Of a stretch of 64,000 nt of DNA, positions 38,753 to 46,683 are shown piece by piece. This DNA comes from Methylocystis silviterrae (GTDB lineage: Bacteria; Pseudomonadota; Alphaproteobacteria; Rhizobiales; Beijerinckiaceae): assembly GCF_013350005.1 (NCBI RefSeq), contig NZ_JABVWW010000005.1:248001-312000 (forward strand). The letters are read 5' to 3'. Each line of letters begins with the position of its first letter. The first letter of the stretch is position 1. Both the position numbers and the translations under genes were made by a program. The notes below the pieces were generated by a model that did no database searches, had not been told where the DNA came from, and saw only the letters and a list, made by a program, of their open reading frames with translations.

Positions 38753-39027
38753 TTCTTTTCGCGCTGTTTGGCTTCCAGCTTGGCCAGCAGCACAGTGAAC
38801 TTGTCTGGAATGGGTTGGTGGATCAGATCGTCGCAATAGGCGCGAAATACGCGCCCGAGCTGAGCTTGAACCTTTGGGTCCAGCGCGACGCCGTCCGCTT
38901 GTGCCCCGTCAGCATCCTGGGAGCCGTCAGCATCCGCCTCCTCCCGACCTCCAGCCTTATTGTTCAAGTTCGGTTCCGCGTCGCGGGAGGGGCCATCGTT
39001 GTCGTGAGGATTTTCGCGTTGGCTCAT
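38749..39027 (-). CDS. nepR: Anti-sigma factor NepR
   Basis: A 92-residue anti-sigma factor that holds EcfG inactive until phosphorylated PhyR takes it away. The N-terminal 45 residues are charged and disordered-looking (Asp, Asn and Gly rich). The conserved C-terminal helices read VQAQLGRVFRAYCDDLIHQP, then IPDKFTVLLAKLE, the two alpha helices that bind sigma or PhyR. The ATG at 39027 is chosen because further upstream the same frame runs into the promoter and the divergent phyR gene. It is the first gene of the nepR-ecfG-kinase unit. Confidence 0.93.
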   Translation of the reverse strand: MSQRENPHDNDGPSRDAEPNLNNKAGGREEADADGSQDADGAQADGVALDPKVQAQLGRVFRAYCDDLIHQPIPDKFTVLLAKLEAKQREKK

Positions 39028-39099
39028 TCTCGACCCCGAGTTCGCCCCGAGACTGGCCGCCTCTACCCGGGGCGGCCGAGCGACGACCTCCCTTGTTCG

Positions 39100-39124
39100 A
39101 ACGCGTAAGAACACTAATTGTTCC
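39100..39124 (-). promoter_or_regulatory. EcfG-dependent promoter of nepR-ecfG
   Basis: On the minus strand, GGAAC (39124-39120), 16 bases, then CGTT (39103-39100): an exact match to the EcfG consensus GGAAC-N16/17-CGTT, about 70 bases before nepR. It implies autoregulation of the stress sigma operon. Confidence 0.9.
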
Positions 39125-39204
39125 GCCATTGCAAGCAAGGAACACTGTGACATATCAGCGGGCGCTTGAATTGACTTGCGCGCTGGGCGGCATAGGATGA
39201 AACT

Positions 39205-39993
39205 ATGAACCTCTCCCGGGAAATTGCGGTGCATCTGCCGTACCTCCGCCGTTTTGCGAGGGCGCTTTGCGGCTCGCAAAAGAGCGGCGACGCTTACGTC
39301 GTCGCCACGCTCGAGGCGCTGGTGGCGGATCCGGATGCGTTTCCACCGAATATGTCGCCCAAGGTCGGGCTTTACCACCTCTTCATGACGTCGTGGTCGT
39401 CGATCCGGCTGAACACCGAAGCCGCAGCCGATGACGAGATCTCCGCAGCACAGCGGAATATCAGCTTGCTGACGCCGCGGTCGCGACAGGCCTTTTTGCT
39501 GCGTACGGTCGAAGGCTTTTCGGTAGCGGACGCCGCCGCCATCCTGGGCGCGACGGAAGAAGAGGTCGAAGCGCTCGTAACGGAGGCTGGACGGGAAATC
39601 GCCGAACGCGTCGCGACGGACGTGCTCATCATCGAGGATGAATCGCTCATTGCGCAGGACATCGAGTTCATCGCGCGTGATCTGGGCCATCGTATCATTG
39701 GCGTCGCCCGCACCCATCAGGAGGCCGTGGAGCTCGCCGCGCGCAAGCGGCCAGGTTTAATTCTCGCGGACATTCAGCTCGCCGACGGCAGTTCTGGTCT
39801 GAACGCCGTCAACGAAATGCTCGAAAGTTTCGACGCCCCGGTAATTTTCATTACTGCATTTCCCGAACGCCTGCTGACCGGCGAGCGGCCCGAGCCGGCG
39901 TTTCTCATCAGCAAGCCCTACAAGGTCGATACGGTCAAGGCGACGATCAGCCAGGCGCTGTTCTTCGAGCGCAAGGCGTCTCGCGCGGCCTAG
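39205..39993 (+). CDS. phyR: General stress response regulator PhyR
   Basis: A 262-residue response regulator with inverted domain order. The N-terminal part (residues 1-125) mimics an ECF sigma factor: region 2-like LPYLRRFARALCGSQKSGDA and region 4-like LRTVEGFSVADAAAILGATE. The C-terminal receiver (about 138-258) has VLIIEDESLI, the phospho-acceptor Asp189 in LILADIQLADGSSG, FITAF and the conserved Lys in ISKPYKVDT. Once phosphorylated it binds NepR and frees EcfG. The ATG at 39205 opens divergently from nepR, with 177 bases between. No second perfect EcfG promoter was found facing phyR. Confidence 0.95.
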   Translation: MNLSREIAVHLPYLRRFARALCGSQKSGDAYVVATLEALVADPDAFPPNMSPKVGLYHLFMTSWSSIRLNTEAAADDEISAAQRNISLLTPRSRQAFLLRTVEGFSVADAAAILGATEEEVEALVTEAGREIAERVATDVLIIEDESLIAQDIEFIARDLGHRIIGVARTHQEAVELAARKRPGLILADIQLADGSSGLNAVNEMLESFDAPVIFITAFPERLLTGERPEPAFLISKPYKVDTVKATISQALFFERKASRAA

Positions 39994-40175
39994 CGACTCG
40001 CGGCGGGATATCCCACTCAGGGCCGCCTAAGTTCACGAAAAAGGCCGCTTCAAAGCTGTAGTCTAGCGGTTTCGGCGCGCCAAATAGGAGTCGCGCATCA
40101 GGGCGATGTCCGCTGAGCCGCTCGAGAAGAGCCGTCGTCGATTTCGGGGCGCTCAAGCAGAGAGGCGCTTCGACT

Positions 40176-41996
40176 GTGAATAGTCAAGCTATAGCGCCAA
40201 ATGTGGCTGCAGAGGTGACTCGGCCTGCTCGAGCGCGTTGGCGGGAGTTCTGCGCGCTTGCTCTGGGATTCTGGGCGGGCGAGACCAGCCGACGGGCATG
40301 GAGTCTGACGGGGTTAGTCGCCCTGTGCATCGCGCTGCAGCTTGGGGCGCAGCTCAGCATCAACGAATGGAACCGGACGTTTTTCGACGCGCTGGCAAGC
40401 AAGAATGTCGAAGCGCTGAGTTGGGCGACGATCCTGTTGCCCGCCCTCGTCGCATTCAGCGGCCTCGCCATTAGCGGAACGCTCGTGGCGCGCATGACGT
40501 TGCAGATGCGTTGGCGAGAATGGCTCACTGAAAAACTCGCCGGCTGGTGGCTCGAGGATCAACGCTACTACCGTCTTGAGATCGCCGCAGCCGAGCAGAC
40601 CTCGCCGGAATATCGAATCTCCAAGGACGTGCAACTCGCCGTAGATCCGCTGGTCGAATTCGCCGTCGGCTTTTTGACCGCGCTGGCGACGGCGTTGGCC
40701 TTCGTCGGGGTTCTGTGGACCGTTGGCGGCGCCCTGGAGCTTAATCTGTTTGGCGCGCGCCTCGTGTTGCCGGGATATCTCGGCTTCGCCGCGGTGGTTT
40801 ATGCGACGATCGCCGGCGGCCTCGCCTACTTCGCCGGACGTCCCCTCGTTCCGGCCGTTGCGCAGAAGAACGAGGCTGAAGCGCGGTTCCTCGCCGAACT
40901 CACACGGCTGAAGGAGAACGCGGAAAGCATTGCGCTCATACGTGGCGACGCCGACGAATTGAGTTCTGTCCTGCAGAACTATCGACGCGTCGTCGCCGCC
41001 TGGATACGCCAGATCCATCGCAACGCGGTGATCGCCACCGTGCAGAGCGCCAATGGCGCGCTGGTGCCGCTGATTCCGCTCGTGCTCGTCGCGCCCAAAT
41101 ATCTCTCGGGCGCTCTGACGCTCGGAATGGTCATGCAGCTTACCGCCGCCTTCATCTCGGTGCAGATCGCCTTCAACTGGTTCATCGACAATTCGGTGCG
41201 CGTCGCGGAGTGGATGGCCTCAGCCAACCGGGTCGACGAACTCGCAGAAGCGCTCGAGAGTCTGGATATAGGCGTTATCATGGAGGAGAAGGAGTTTATC
41301 GATTTCGGCGTTAGCGACGACAACACGATTCACATAGAGGATCTCGCGGTCGCGCATCGCAACGGTCGAATTGTGATTGCTGGCGCGAACGTTGTCATTC
41401 CCACTGGCGAAAAGCTGCTCGTGGCGGGGCCGAGCGGCACGGGAAAGAGCACGCTTATTCGCGCCCTCGCCGGATTATGGCCGTGGGGTTCGGGGCGCAT
41501 CCTCTTGCCGAAAGACGCTCACATCGCCTTTGTGCCGCAGAAGCCGTACATCCCTCTGGGCACGCTTCGTCAGGCCATGCTCTATTCAATTTCCGACAAG
41601 GAAATCACCGACGATATGATCGAAGGCGCGATGCGGCGATGCGGCTTGGGTTATCTCGTCAAGCATCTCGACGAAGAGCAGCGCTGGGACCAAACGCTTT
41701 CCGGCGGTGAGCGGCAGCGAACGGCTTTTGTTCGGCTCTTGCTGCAAAGGCCGCAGATCATCATCATGGATGAAGCGACGTCGGCGCTCGACGAAGAGAG
41801 TCAGGTTTCGATGCTGCGCCTGTTCAATGAAGATCTCGCCGGCGCGACGGTGATCAGCGTCGGTCATCGCGTTGGCATGGAAGATTTTCACGACAAGAAA
41901 CTCGTTCTTGAGCGCCGCGCCGCCGGCGCGCATATCACGAGCCGTAAGCTGCAAAAATCCCTGTGGCACTTGTTCGACGACGCCGCGCTTCATTGA
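40176..41996 (+). CDS. ABC transporter, SbmA/YddA-like membrane domain fused to ATPase
   Basis: A 606-residue half-transporter. The N-terminal membrane domain (about residues 30-340, six hydrophobic helices) has the family phrases SINEWNRTFFDALASKN, WREWLTEKLAGWWL and YYRLEIAAAEQTSPEYRIS, as in the SbmA/BacA and YddA group. The ATPase domain (about 385-590) has Walker A GPSGTGKST near residue 418, signature LSGGERQRTAF and Walker B IIIMDEATSALDEES. Relatives import peptides, cobalamin or other hydrophilic compounds. The start is GTG at 40176 with agagagg upstream. It lies 165 bases before the repeat-protein gene on the same strand. The link to that cluster is only positional. Confidence 0.87.
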   Translation: MNSQAIAPNVAAEVTRPARARWREFCALALGFWAGETSRRAWSLTGLVALCIALQLGAQLSINEWNRTFFDALASKNVEALSWATILLPALVAFSGLAISGTLVARMTLQMRWREWLTEKLAGWWLEDQRYYRLEIAAAEQTSPEYRISKDVQLAVDPLVEFAVGFLTALATALAFVGVLWTVGGALELNLFGARLVLPGYLGFAAVVYATIAGGLAYFAGRPLVPAVAQKNEAEARFLAELTRLKENAESIALIRGDADELSSVLQNYRRVVAAWIRQIHRNAVIATVQSANGALVPLIPLVLVAPKYLSGALTLGMVMQLTAAFISVQIAFNWFIDNSVRVAEWMASANRVDELAEALESLDIGVIMEEKEFIDFGVSDDNTIHIEDLAVAHRNGRIVIAGANVVIPTGEKLLVAGPSGTGKSTLIRALAGLWPWGSGRILLPKDAHIAFVPQKPYIPLGTLRQAMLYSISDKEITDDMIEGAMRRCGLGYLVKHLDEEQRWDQTLSGGERQRTAFVRLLLQRPQIIIMDEATSALDEESQVSMLRLFNEDLAGATVISVGHRVGMEDFHDKKLVLERRAAGAHITSRKLQKSLWHLFDDAALH

Positions 41997-42160
41997 TTTT
42001 TGTTTGGCGCTAAGCGTTCGCCGCGCATGTATCCTCAACTGTGCCCAACGATCCATATATTGGGCTTCCCAAAGGACCTATCGTTTGCTCTGCGTCGATG
42101 AGCAGATGCGACATGCGTTTGAGCGGCGCAGATTTCTTTGACCCTTTGGGAGGATCAGAT

Positions 42161-43375
42161 ATGCAAGTCGCTTACAATGGAACAGCGCCTTCGGTCGCGC
42201 CGATGGGCATGGTTGCCGATCAGATGTTTGCGCCGCAAGGCTTCATCGGCGGCGCGCTCGGCAGCGCGCTGGGCGGATTGGGCGGCGGCGCGCTCGGCCG
42301 CGCCCTGGGCAACCAGAATCTCGGTCGGCAGATCGGCAGCGTCGCGGGCGGGGTGCTCGGCGGCTTGCTGCCGTTCGACGCCGGCCCGCAGGCTTACGCC
42401 GGAACCTATTACGTCCCGCAGACGGCCGCGCCCGGATTTGCGCCGCAAGGAATCGTCGGCGATGCGCTTGGCGCGATCGGGGCGCCGCTCGGCGGCTTCA
42501 TCGGCGGCCGCTTCGGCAATGCCGGACTGGGGCAGACGATCGGCGGCACGGTGGGCGGTCTCGCGCAGCGTTTCCTGCCGTTCGACGCCGGCCCGCCGGC
42601 CTACGCCGGGGCCTATTACGTCCCGCAGACGGCTGCGCCGGGATTTGCGCCGCAAGGGATCGTCGGCGATGCGCTCGGCGCGATCGGGGCGCCGCTCGGC
42701 GGCTTCATCGGCGGCCGTTTCGGCAACGCCGGTCTCGGTCAGACGATCGGCGGCACGGTGGGCGGGCTTGCCCAGCGTTTCCTGCCGTTCGAAGCGACGC
42801 CTGTGTTCGCGCCGCAGGGGATCGTCGGCGACGCGCTTGGCGCGATCGGCGCGCCGCTCGGCGGCTTCATCGGCGGCCGCTTCGGCAACGCTGGACTGGG
42901 GCAGACGATCGGCGGCACGGTGGGCGGTCTCGCGCAGCGCTTCCTGCCGTTCGAGGCGGAGCCGGTTTTCGTTCCGCAGGGCTTCATCGGCGATGCGCTC
43001 GGCGCGGTCGGGGGCCGGGTTGGCAACTGGATCGGCGGGCGCTTCGGCAACGCCGGCGCTGGCCAGACGGTTGGCAATGTGGTGGGCGGACTAGCCCAGC
43101 GCTTCCTGCCGTTCGAAGCTGGCCCACAGGCTGGAACTTATTATGTCCCCCAGACGGCTGCGCCAGTGTTCGCGCCGCAGGGCATCGTCGGCGATGCGCT
43201 TGGCGCGATCGGCGCGCCGCTCGGCGGTTTCATCGGCGGCCGCTTCGGCAACGCTGGACTGGGGCAGACGATCGGCGGCACGGTGGGCGGTCTCGCTCAG
43301 CGCTTCCTGCCCTTCGAAGCAGGCCCGCAGCCCGTCTACTACGTGCCGCAGATGCAGGCGCCGATGTACGGCTGA
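42161..43375 (+). CDS. Six-repeat glycine-zipper protein, unknown function
   Basis: A 404-residue protein built from six tandem units that start at about residues 23, 93, 162, 216, 270 and 337. Each unit opens with FAPQGIVGDALGAIG, continues GGFIGGRFGNAGLGQTIGG and closes GLAQRFLPF. GxxxG and GG spacing gives a strong glycine-zipper, the pattern of helix-packing or membrane-inserting segments. Units 1, 2 and 5 end in a YYVPQTAAP linker and unit 6 in YYVPQMQAP; units 3 and 4 have short linkers. There is no signal peptide. gggagga lies 6 bases before the ATG at 42161. The earlier open frame has no repeats. It is followed by a prosegment-like gene and a subtilase. I do not know a named family. 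Confidence 0.85.
   Translation: MQVAYNGTAPSVAPMGMVADQMFAPQGFIGGALGSALGGLGGGALGRALGNQNLGRQIGSVAGGVLGGLLPFDAGPQAYAGTYYVPQTAAPGFAPQGIVGDALGAIGAPLGGFIGGRFGNAGLGQTIGGTVGGLAQRFLPFDAGPPAYAGAYYVPQTAAPGFAPQGIVGDALGAIGAPLGGFIGGRFGNAGLGQTIGGTVGGLAQRFLPFEATPVFAPQGIVGDALGAIGAPLGGFIGGRFGNAGLGQTIGGTVGGLAQRFLPFEAEPVFVPQGFIGDALGAVGGRVGNWIGGRFGNAGAGQTVGNVVGGLAQRFLPFEAGPQAGTYYVPQTAAPVFAPQGIVGDALGAIGAPLGGFIGGRFGNAGLGQTIGGTVGGLAQRFLPFEAGPQPVYYVPQMQAPMYG
42227..43372 (+). repeat. Six in-frame tandem DNA repeats (54-70 codons each)
   Basis: Units begin at 42227, 42437, 42644, 42806, 42968 and 43169. Units 2, 3, 4 and 6 are almost identical even at synonymous positions; units 1 and 5 are diverged. This suggests recent duplication or gene conversion and makes copy-number variation or assembly collapse likely. 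Confidence 0.9.
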
Positions 43376-43428
43376 TGTCCTGAGCGACGCAATCGACGCG
43401 ACGCATGAAGGATGATCTGCTGCCGCTT

Positions 43429-43450
43429 CCGGGCCGATTCATCGGCCCGG
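43429..43450 (+). promoter_or_regulatory. Strong hairpin between the repeat-protein and prosegment genes
   Basis: A perfect 10-bp stem, ccgggccgat (43429-43438) with atcggcccgg (43441-43450). No T run follows, so it is more likely an mRNA stabiliser or partial barrier than a true terminator. It could raise expression of the repeat protein over the protease. Confidence 0.7.
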
Positions 43451-43480
43451 GAGCCCTCGAGAGATCAGGATCGCGAAATC

Positions 43481-43726
43481 ATGAGCGCAACGAACGGCAT
43501 CGATCAATTTTTGGTGGCGCCGCGGAATGCGGCGGGCGCAGGAGATTTAGCTGCTTTCGAACAGGCGATGCAGTCTGTTCCCGGCGCCGCAATTCTTCAG
43601 CGCGCCGGCAAGGCCGGTCAACCGAGGTTGGTCGTCGCTCTCCCCGCCGCGGTCGCCAGTCAATTGCGCGAACAATTTGGCGCGACCCTGATCATCGAAC
43701 CAAACGCTCCGCTGAAAGCATTTTAA
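43481..43726 (+). CDS. Small protein resembling a stand-alone subtilase prosegment
   Basis: An 81-residue protein without signal or membrane segment. By eye it aligns over nearly its whole length with residues about 40-130 of the subtilase encoded downstream: DQFLVAPRNAAG against ERFMIASRRVPG, VPGAAILQRAG against LPDVKIVRRIQ, and PRLVVALPAAVASQLRE against PEILVAEMDPDRGAKLQ, then LIIEPNAPL against VIVERDAFL. Prosegments of S8 peptidases (inhibitor I9-like) fold the protease and inhibit it, so this may be a separate inhibitor or chaperone. atcagga precedes the ATG at 43481. The inhibitor idea is inference. Confidence 0.75.
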   Translation: MSATNGIDQFLVAPRNAAGAGDLAAFEQAMQSVPGAAILQRAGKAGQPRLVVALPAAVASQLREQFGATLIIEPNAPLKAF

Positions 43727-43788
43727 CGCCGCCGCCGCATTCTTCAGAGCGATGCGCAGGCTGGCCTGATTTTATTAGGAGAGTCGAA

Positions 43789-45606
43789 ATGGCTGGTCCC
43801 GATACTGCTAATCCTGCGCCGAATGGGCCGAATGGTCAGAGTTCCGGGCGTGCGGCGCCGGCGCCCAATGGCGCCGATACGCGCGTGGAGCCGATGGCGA
43901 TTGCGCCAACGGAGCGCTTTATGATCGCCTCGCGGCGCGTGCCCGGATTCGCGCCCGCTTCGGCGATGGATCTCGCCAATGCGCTGCCCGACGTAAAGAT
44001 CGTGCGGCGGATTCAGCCGCGCGGGCTCACCGCCTTTTCAGCCGGCGGGCCATCGTCTCAGACGCCGGAAATTCTCGTCGCCGAGATGGACCCTGATCGC
44101 GGCGCCAAACTGCAGGCGTCGGCGCCGCCCAACGTCATTGTGGAGCGCGACGCCTTTCTTCGCGCCTCGGACGATTTTCGGCCCTTCGACTTCAACGGAG
44201 TCATGCCGATCGCCGCCGGCGTTGGAGTTGACGTGCAGCTGCGCGTCGTGGGCGTTGGCGGCAAGCCGCTGCCCAAGGCGACGGTCTATGTCTATGGGCA
44301 GGGCTTTCCGGGCCAAGGCGTCACCAATGAGCGCGGCGAAGTCGTCGTGACGGTTTTCGGCGGTCCGATCGAGACCATCCAGGCGATTTACGTCAAACCT
44401 TCCGCCGATCATTGGGATCGGATGCTGCGCGCGCCAGCACTTCAGGCCGGCGCGATGAACACTGTGCAGTTGCGCCCGCTGACTGAAAGCTTCAACGGCT
44501 TCCCTCAAAGCGGGATGGTCGGCTGGGGTCAGCGCCTGATGAAGCTCGATCGGCTTGATCCCTCATTTACTGGCGCCGGCGTCAAGATCGGCATCATCGA
44601 TTCGGGTTGTGACAGCGCGCACCCGCAACTGCGCCATGTGACGCGCGGCGCCGATCTCACCAATGGCGGCGACAAGACGAGCTGGTCGAACGATCAAATC
44701 GGCCACGGCACGCATTGCGCCGGAATCATTACGGCCGCCTCCGAGGGCGTCGCCGGCATTCGCGGCTTTGCGCCCAAGGCGGAAGTTCACGCGTTGAAAG
44801 TGTTTCCCGGCGGTCGTTTCAGCGATCTCATCGACGCGCTCGACGAATGCATCGAACGGCAGCTCGACGTCGTCAATATGAGCCTTGGCAGCGGCGATCC
44901 TTCCGAACTCGTTGCGCAGAAAATCTCCGAAGCGCGCCAGAGCGGCGTTGCCTGCATCGTCGCCGCCGGAAACTCCAGCGGACCTGTGCAGTTTCCCGGC
45001 ATGCTGCCGACGGTGCTGACGGTCGCCGCGATGGGCAAGCTCGATGAGTTTCCCTCCGACAGCTATCACGCTCAGACGGTTGTCCCGCAACTTGTCGCGG
45101 GGACGATGTTCTCGCCGAAATTCACGTGCTTTGGGCCACAGATCACTGTCGCGGCGCCTGGCGTGGCGATCGTCTCCACTGTGCCCGGCGGCGGATATGC
45201 GGCCTGGGACGGCACCTCGATGGCGACGCCTCACGTCACCGGCATGGCGGCGCTGCTTCTCGCGCACCATCCGCTTCTCGCAGGGGCGCGTACGGCGCGC
45301 AATGAGCAACGCGTTGCTCAGCTCTTCTCGCTGTTGGCCTCATCCGGCGTCCGCTATCTCGGCGACTCCACGCGCGAAGGCGTCGGCGCGCCGGATTTTG
45401 AGCGCGTGCCGAGTCAGGCCGCAACTCAGCCGATGGGCGCAGCGGCGCCCGCTGGCGCGGGACTGGCGCCCGCGGGAGCGATGATCGACGGATTTGCTCC
45501 GCTGAGCGCGCCAGCGCCATGGGCCGTCGATCCTGCGATGATGCAAAGGATCAATCCGGCGATCATTCAGCGCATGATGCAGCTGCGAGCCGCGGGCCTT
45601 ATTTAG
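43789..45606 (+). CDS. Subtilisin-like serine peptidase (S8) with prosegment and Ig-like domain
   Basis: A 605-residue S8 peptidase. Order: a Pro/Asn/Gly-rich lead (1-38), a prosegment-like domain (about 40-130), a beta-sandwich-like domain (about 140-230, LRVVGVGGKPLPKATVYVYG and TNERGEVVVTVFGG), the catalytic domain (about 255-540) and a low-complexity Ala/Pro/Met tail. The triad is visible: Asp271 in IGIIDSGCD, His306 in GHGTHCAG and Ser477 in GTSMATPH, with the oxyanion Asn in AAGNSS. No signal peptide is seen, so it acts inside the cell or leaves by an unusual route. aggagag precedes the ATG at 43789. Its 3' end overlaps the convergent regulator gene by 8 bases. Confidence 0.92.
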   Translation: MAGPDTANPAPNGPNGQSSGRAAPAPNGADTRVEPMAIAPTERFMIASRRVPGFAPASAMDLANALPDVKIVRRIQPRGLTAFSAGGPSSQTPEILVAEMDPDRGAKLQASAPPNVIVERDAFLRASDDFRPFDFNGVMPIAAGVGVDVQLRVVGVGGKPLPKATVYVYGQGFPGQGVTNERGEVVVTVFGGPIETIQAIYVKPSADHWDRMLRAPALQAGAMNTVQLRPLTESFNGFPQSGMVGWGQRLMKLDRLDPSFTGAGVKIGIIDSGCDSAHPQLRHVTRGADLTNGGDKTSWSNDQIGHGTHCAGIITAASEGVAGIRGFAPKAEVHALKVFPGGRFSDLIDALDECIERQLDVVNMSLGSGDPSELVAQKISEARQSGVACIVAAGNSSGPVQFPGMLPTVLTVAAMGKLDEFPSDSYHAQTVVPQLVAGTMFSPKFTCFGPQITVAAPGVAIVSTVPGGGYAAWDGTSMATPHVTGMAALLLAHHPLLAGARTARNEQRVAQLFSLLASSGVRYLGDSTREGVGAPDFERVPSQAATQPMGAAAPAGAGLAPAGAMIDGFAPLSAPAPWAVDPAMMQRINPAIIQRMMQLRAAGLI

Positions 45607-46363
45607 TCGCAAGCACGAGCGGTCCTCGATCGATCGGCGAATGAAGCGCTCCTCCGTGATTTGCGGAGGAGCGCTTTCGCATCGAGTGCGCCGCTTCGCC
45701 GCGACCGCGCACTTGCAGCTTCTGTAGAACATTGTGCACGTGATTCTTCACCGTGCCGAGTTCGATGCGTAGCCGACGAGCGATCTCCTTGTTCGACAGA
45801 CCGCGCTCGATCAGTTCGAGTATCTCCCGCTCGCGCGCCGTAAGCGCGTCCTTTGCATTCGCGAGCGGTTCCTTGCCGATAGCCCGACGCTGCTCGACCG
45901 ATCGAATCGCCGGCGCCGCTGTCAATCGCTCCAGCAGTTCGACAACGTCTTCAATCGAGCCCTCGCGAGGAATGACGCCGACGATCGATGGACAAGCGGC
46001 CGCCAATGCTGCGCCAGCCGATGCCGGCGCGCCGATGGCGACGATCTGCAGATCTGGATGTTGCGCGCCGAGAGCTTGCGCAATCGCGAGCGCTTCCAGT
46101 TCGCCAACGTCAAGCAGCACAATGTCAAGTTCAGATTGAGCCGCCGCCGCCAGAGCGGCGCCGCACGCGACGACGGAGACGACCGACATTCCCGCATGCT
46201 GGCTCAGACGCAAGCCAAGTGCTTCGCTAAACAGGCGCGTGTCGCTGACAATTAAGATGCGCGCATCTGGGGACAAATTTGCTGACGCAGAAACAAACGC
46301 GCTCTGCGCCGACGAACTGATTCCCTGAGCGGAATCGTTTCGGAAAGCCGCAAACCGGGGCAT
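45599..46363 (-). CDS. LuxR/NarL-type transcription regulator
   Basis: A 254-residue regulator. A receiver-like domain (about residues 34-150, ILIVSDTRLFSEALGLRL, then IVLLDVGELEAL with the putative phospho-Asp) is followed by a LuxR HTH (about 170-230): LTAREREILELIERGLSNK and IARRLRIELGTVKNHVHNVL. The acidic pocket after the first strand reads SDT rather than the usual DD pair, so phosphorylation may be lost. It is convergent with, and overlaps, the subtilase gene. A role in controlling the repeat-protein/protease genes is likely from position only. Confidence 0.87.
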   Translation of the reverse strand: MPRFAAFRNDSAQGISSSAQSAFVSASANLSPDARILIVSDTRLFSEALGLRLSQHAGMSVVSVVACGAALAAAAQSELDIVLLDVGELEALAIAQALGAQHPDLQIVAIGAPASAGAALAAACPSIVGVIPREGSIEDVVELLERLTAAPAIRSVEQRRAIGKEPLANAKDALTAREREILELIERGLSNKEIARRLRIELGTVKNHVHNVLQKLQVRGRGEAAHSMRKRSSANHGGALHSPIDRGPLVLATK

Positions 46364-46683
46364 GAGCTACTCCTGATCGCTATGTCCGAAGGGAGCGCCT
46401 ACATAATTGGCGCGCTTTGACAGGCGAAACGCTCTGGCGTCATCGCCTACAATTTCTCGGCTTCAGCTTCATGTCGTTAAACCGCATCGTCATTTAGCCA
46501 TCATGACGCTTTCGGACGACACATGAGGCGATAGTCAACATAACGAACTTCATAAGCGCGCTTTCCGGCGCCTTGTCTTCCTGCAAATGAATGGTTTGTG
46601 CGAAAAGCCTCGGCGGCTCTTTCCTGTCGAGGCTTGCTTTCAAGAAGCCAAGGCGCAGTTCTCAGTGAGCAAAAGATTAGCGC
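46364..46683. other. Intergenic region, regulator promoter and cupin terminator
   Basis: 320 bases upstream of the LuxR-type gene and downstream of the cupin gene, both on the minus strand. It contains a hairpin-plus-T element at 46603-46635 and, nearer the regulator, AT-richer sequence fit for a promoter. A 62-codon + strand frame at 46598 overlaps the cupin gene antisense and lacks coding character. Confidence 0.5.
46603..46635 (-). terminator. Probable terminator of the cupin gene
   Basis: aagcctcg (46605-46612) pairs with cgaggctt (46628-46635). Read on the minus strand the stem ends in TTTT, 48 bases after the cupin stop. Confidence 0.6.

Noticed and set aside
39139-39163. GGAAC facing phyR as a second EcfG promoter
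   Set aside because: No CGTT at 16 or 17 bases; only a poor match further on.
42227-43372. CRISPR-like array
   Set aside because: The direct repeats are in-frame coding units of 162-210 bases, not short repeats with unique spacers.
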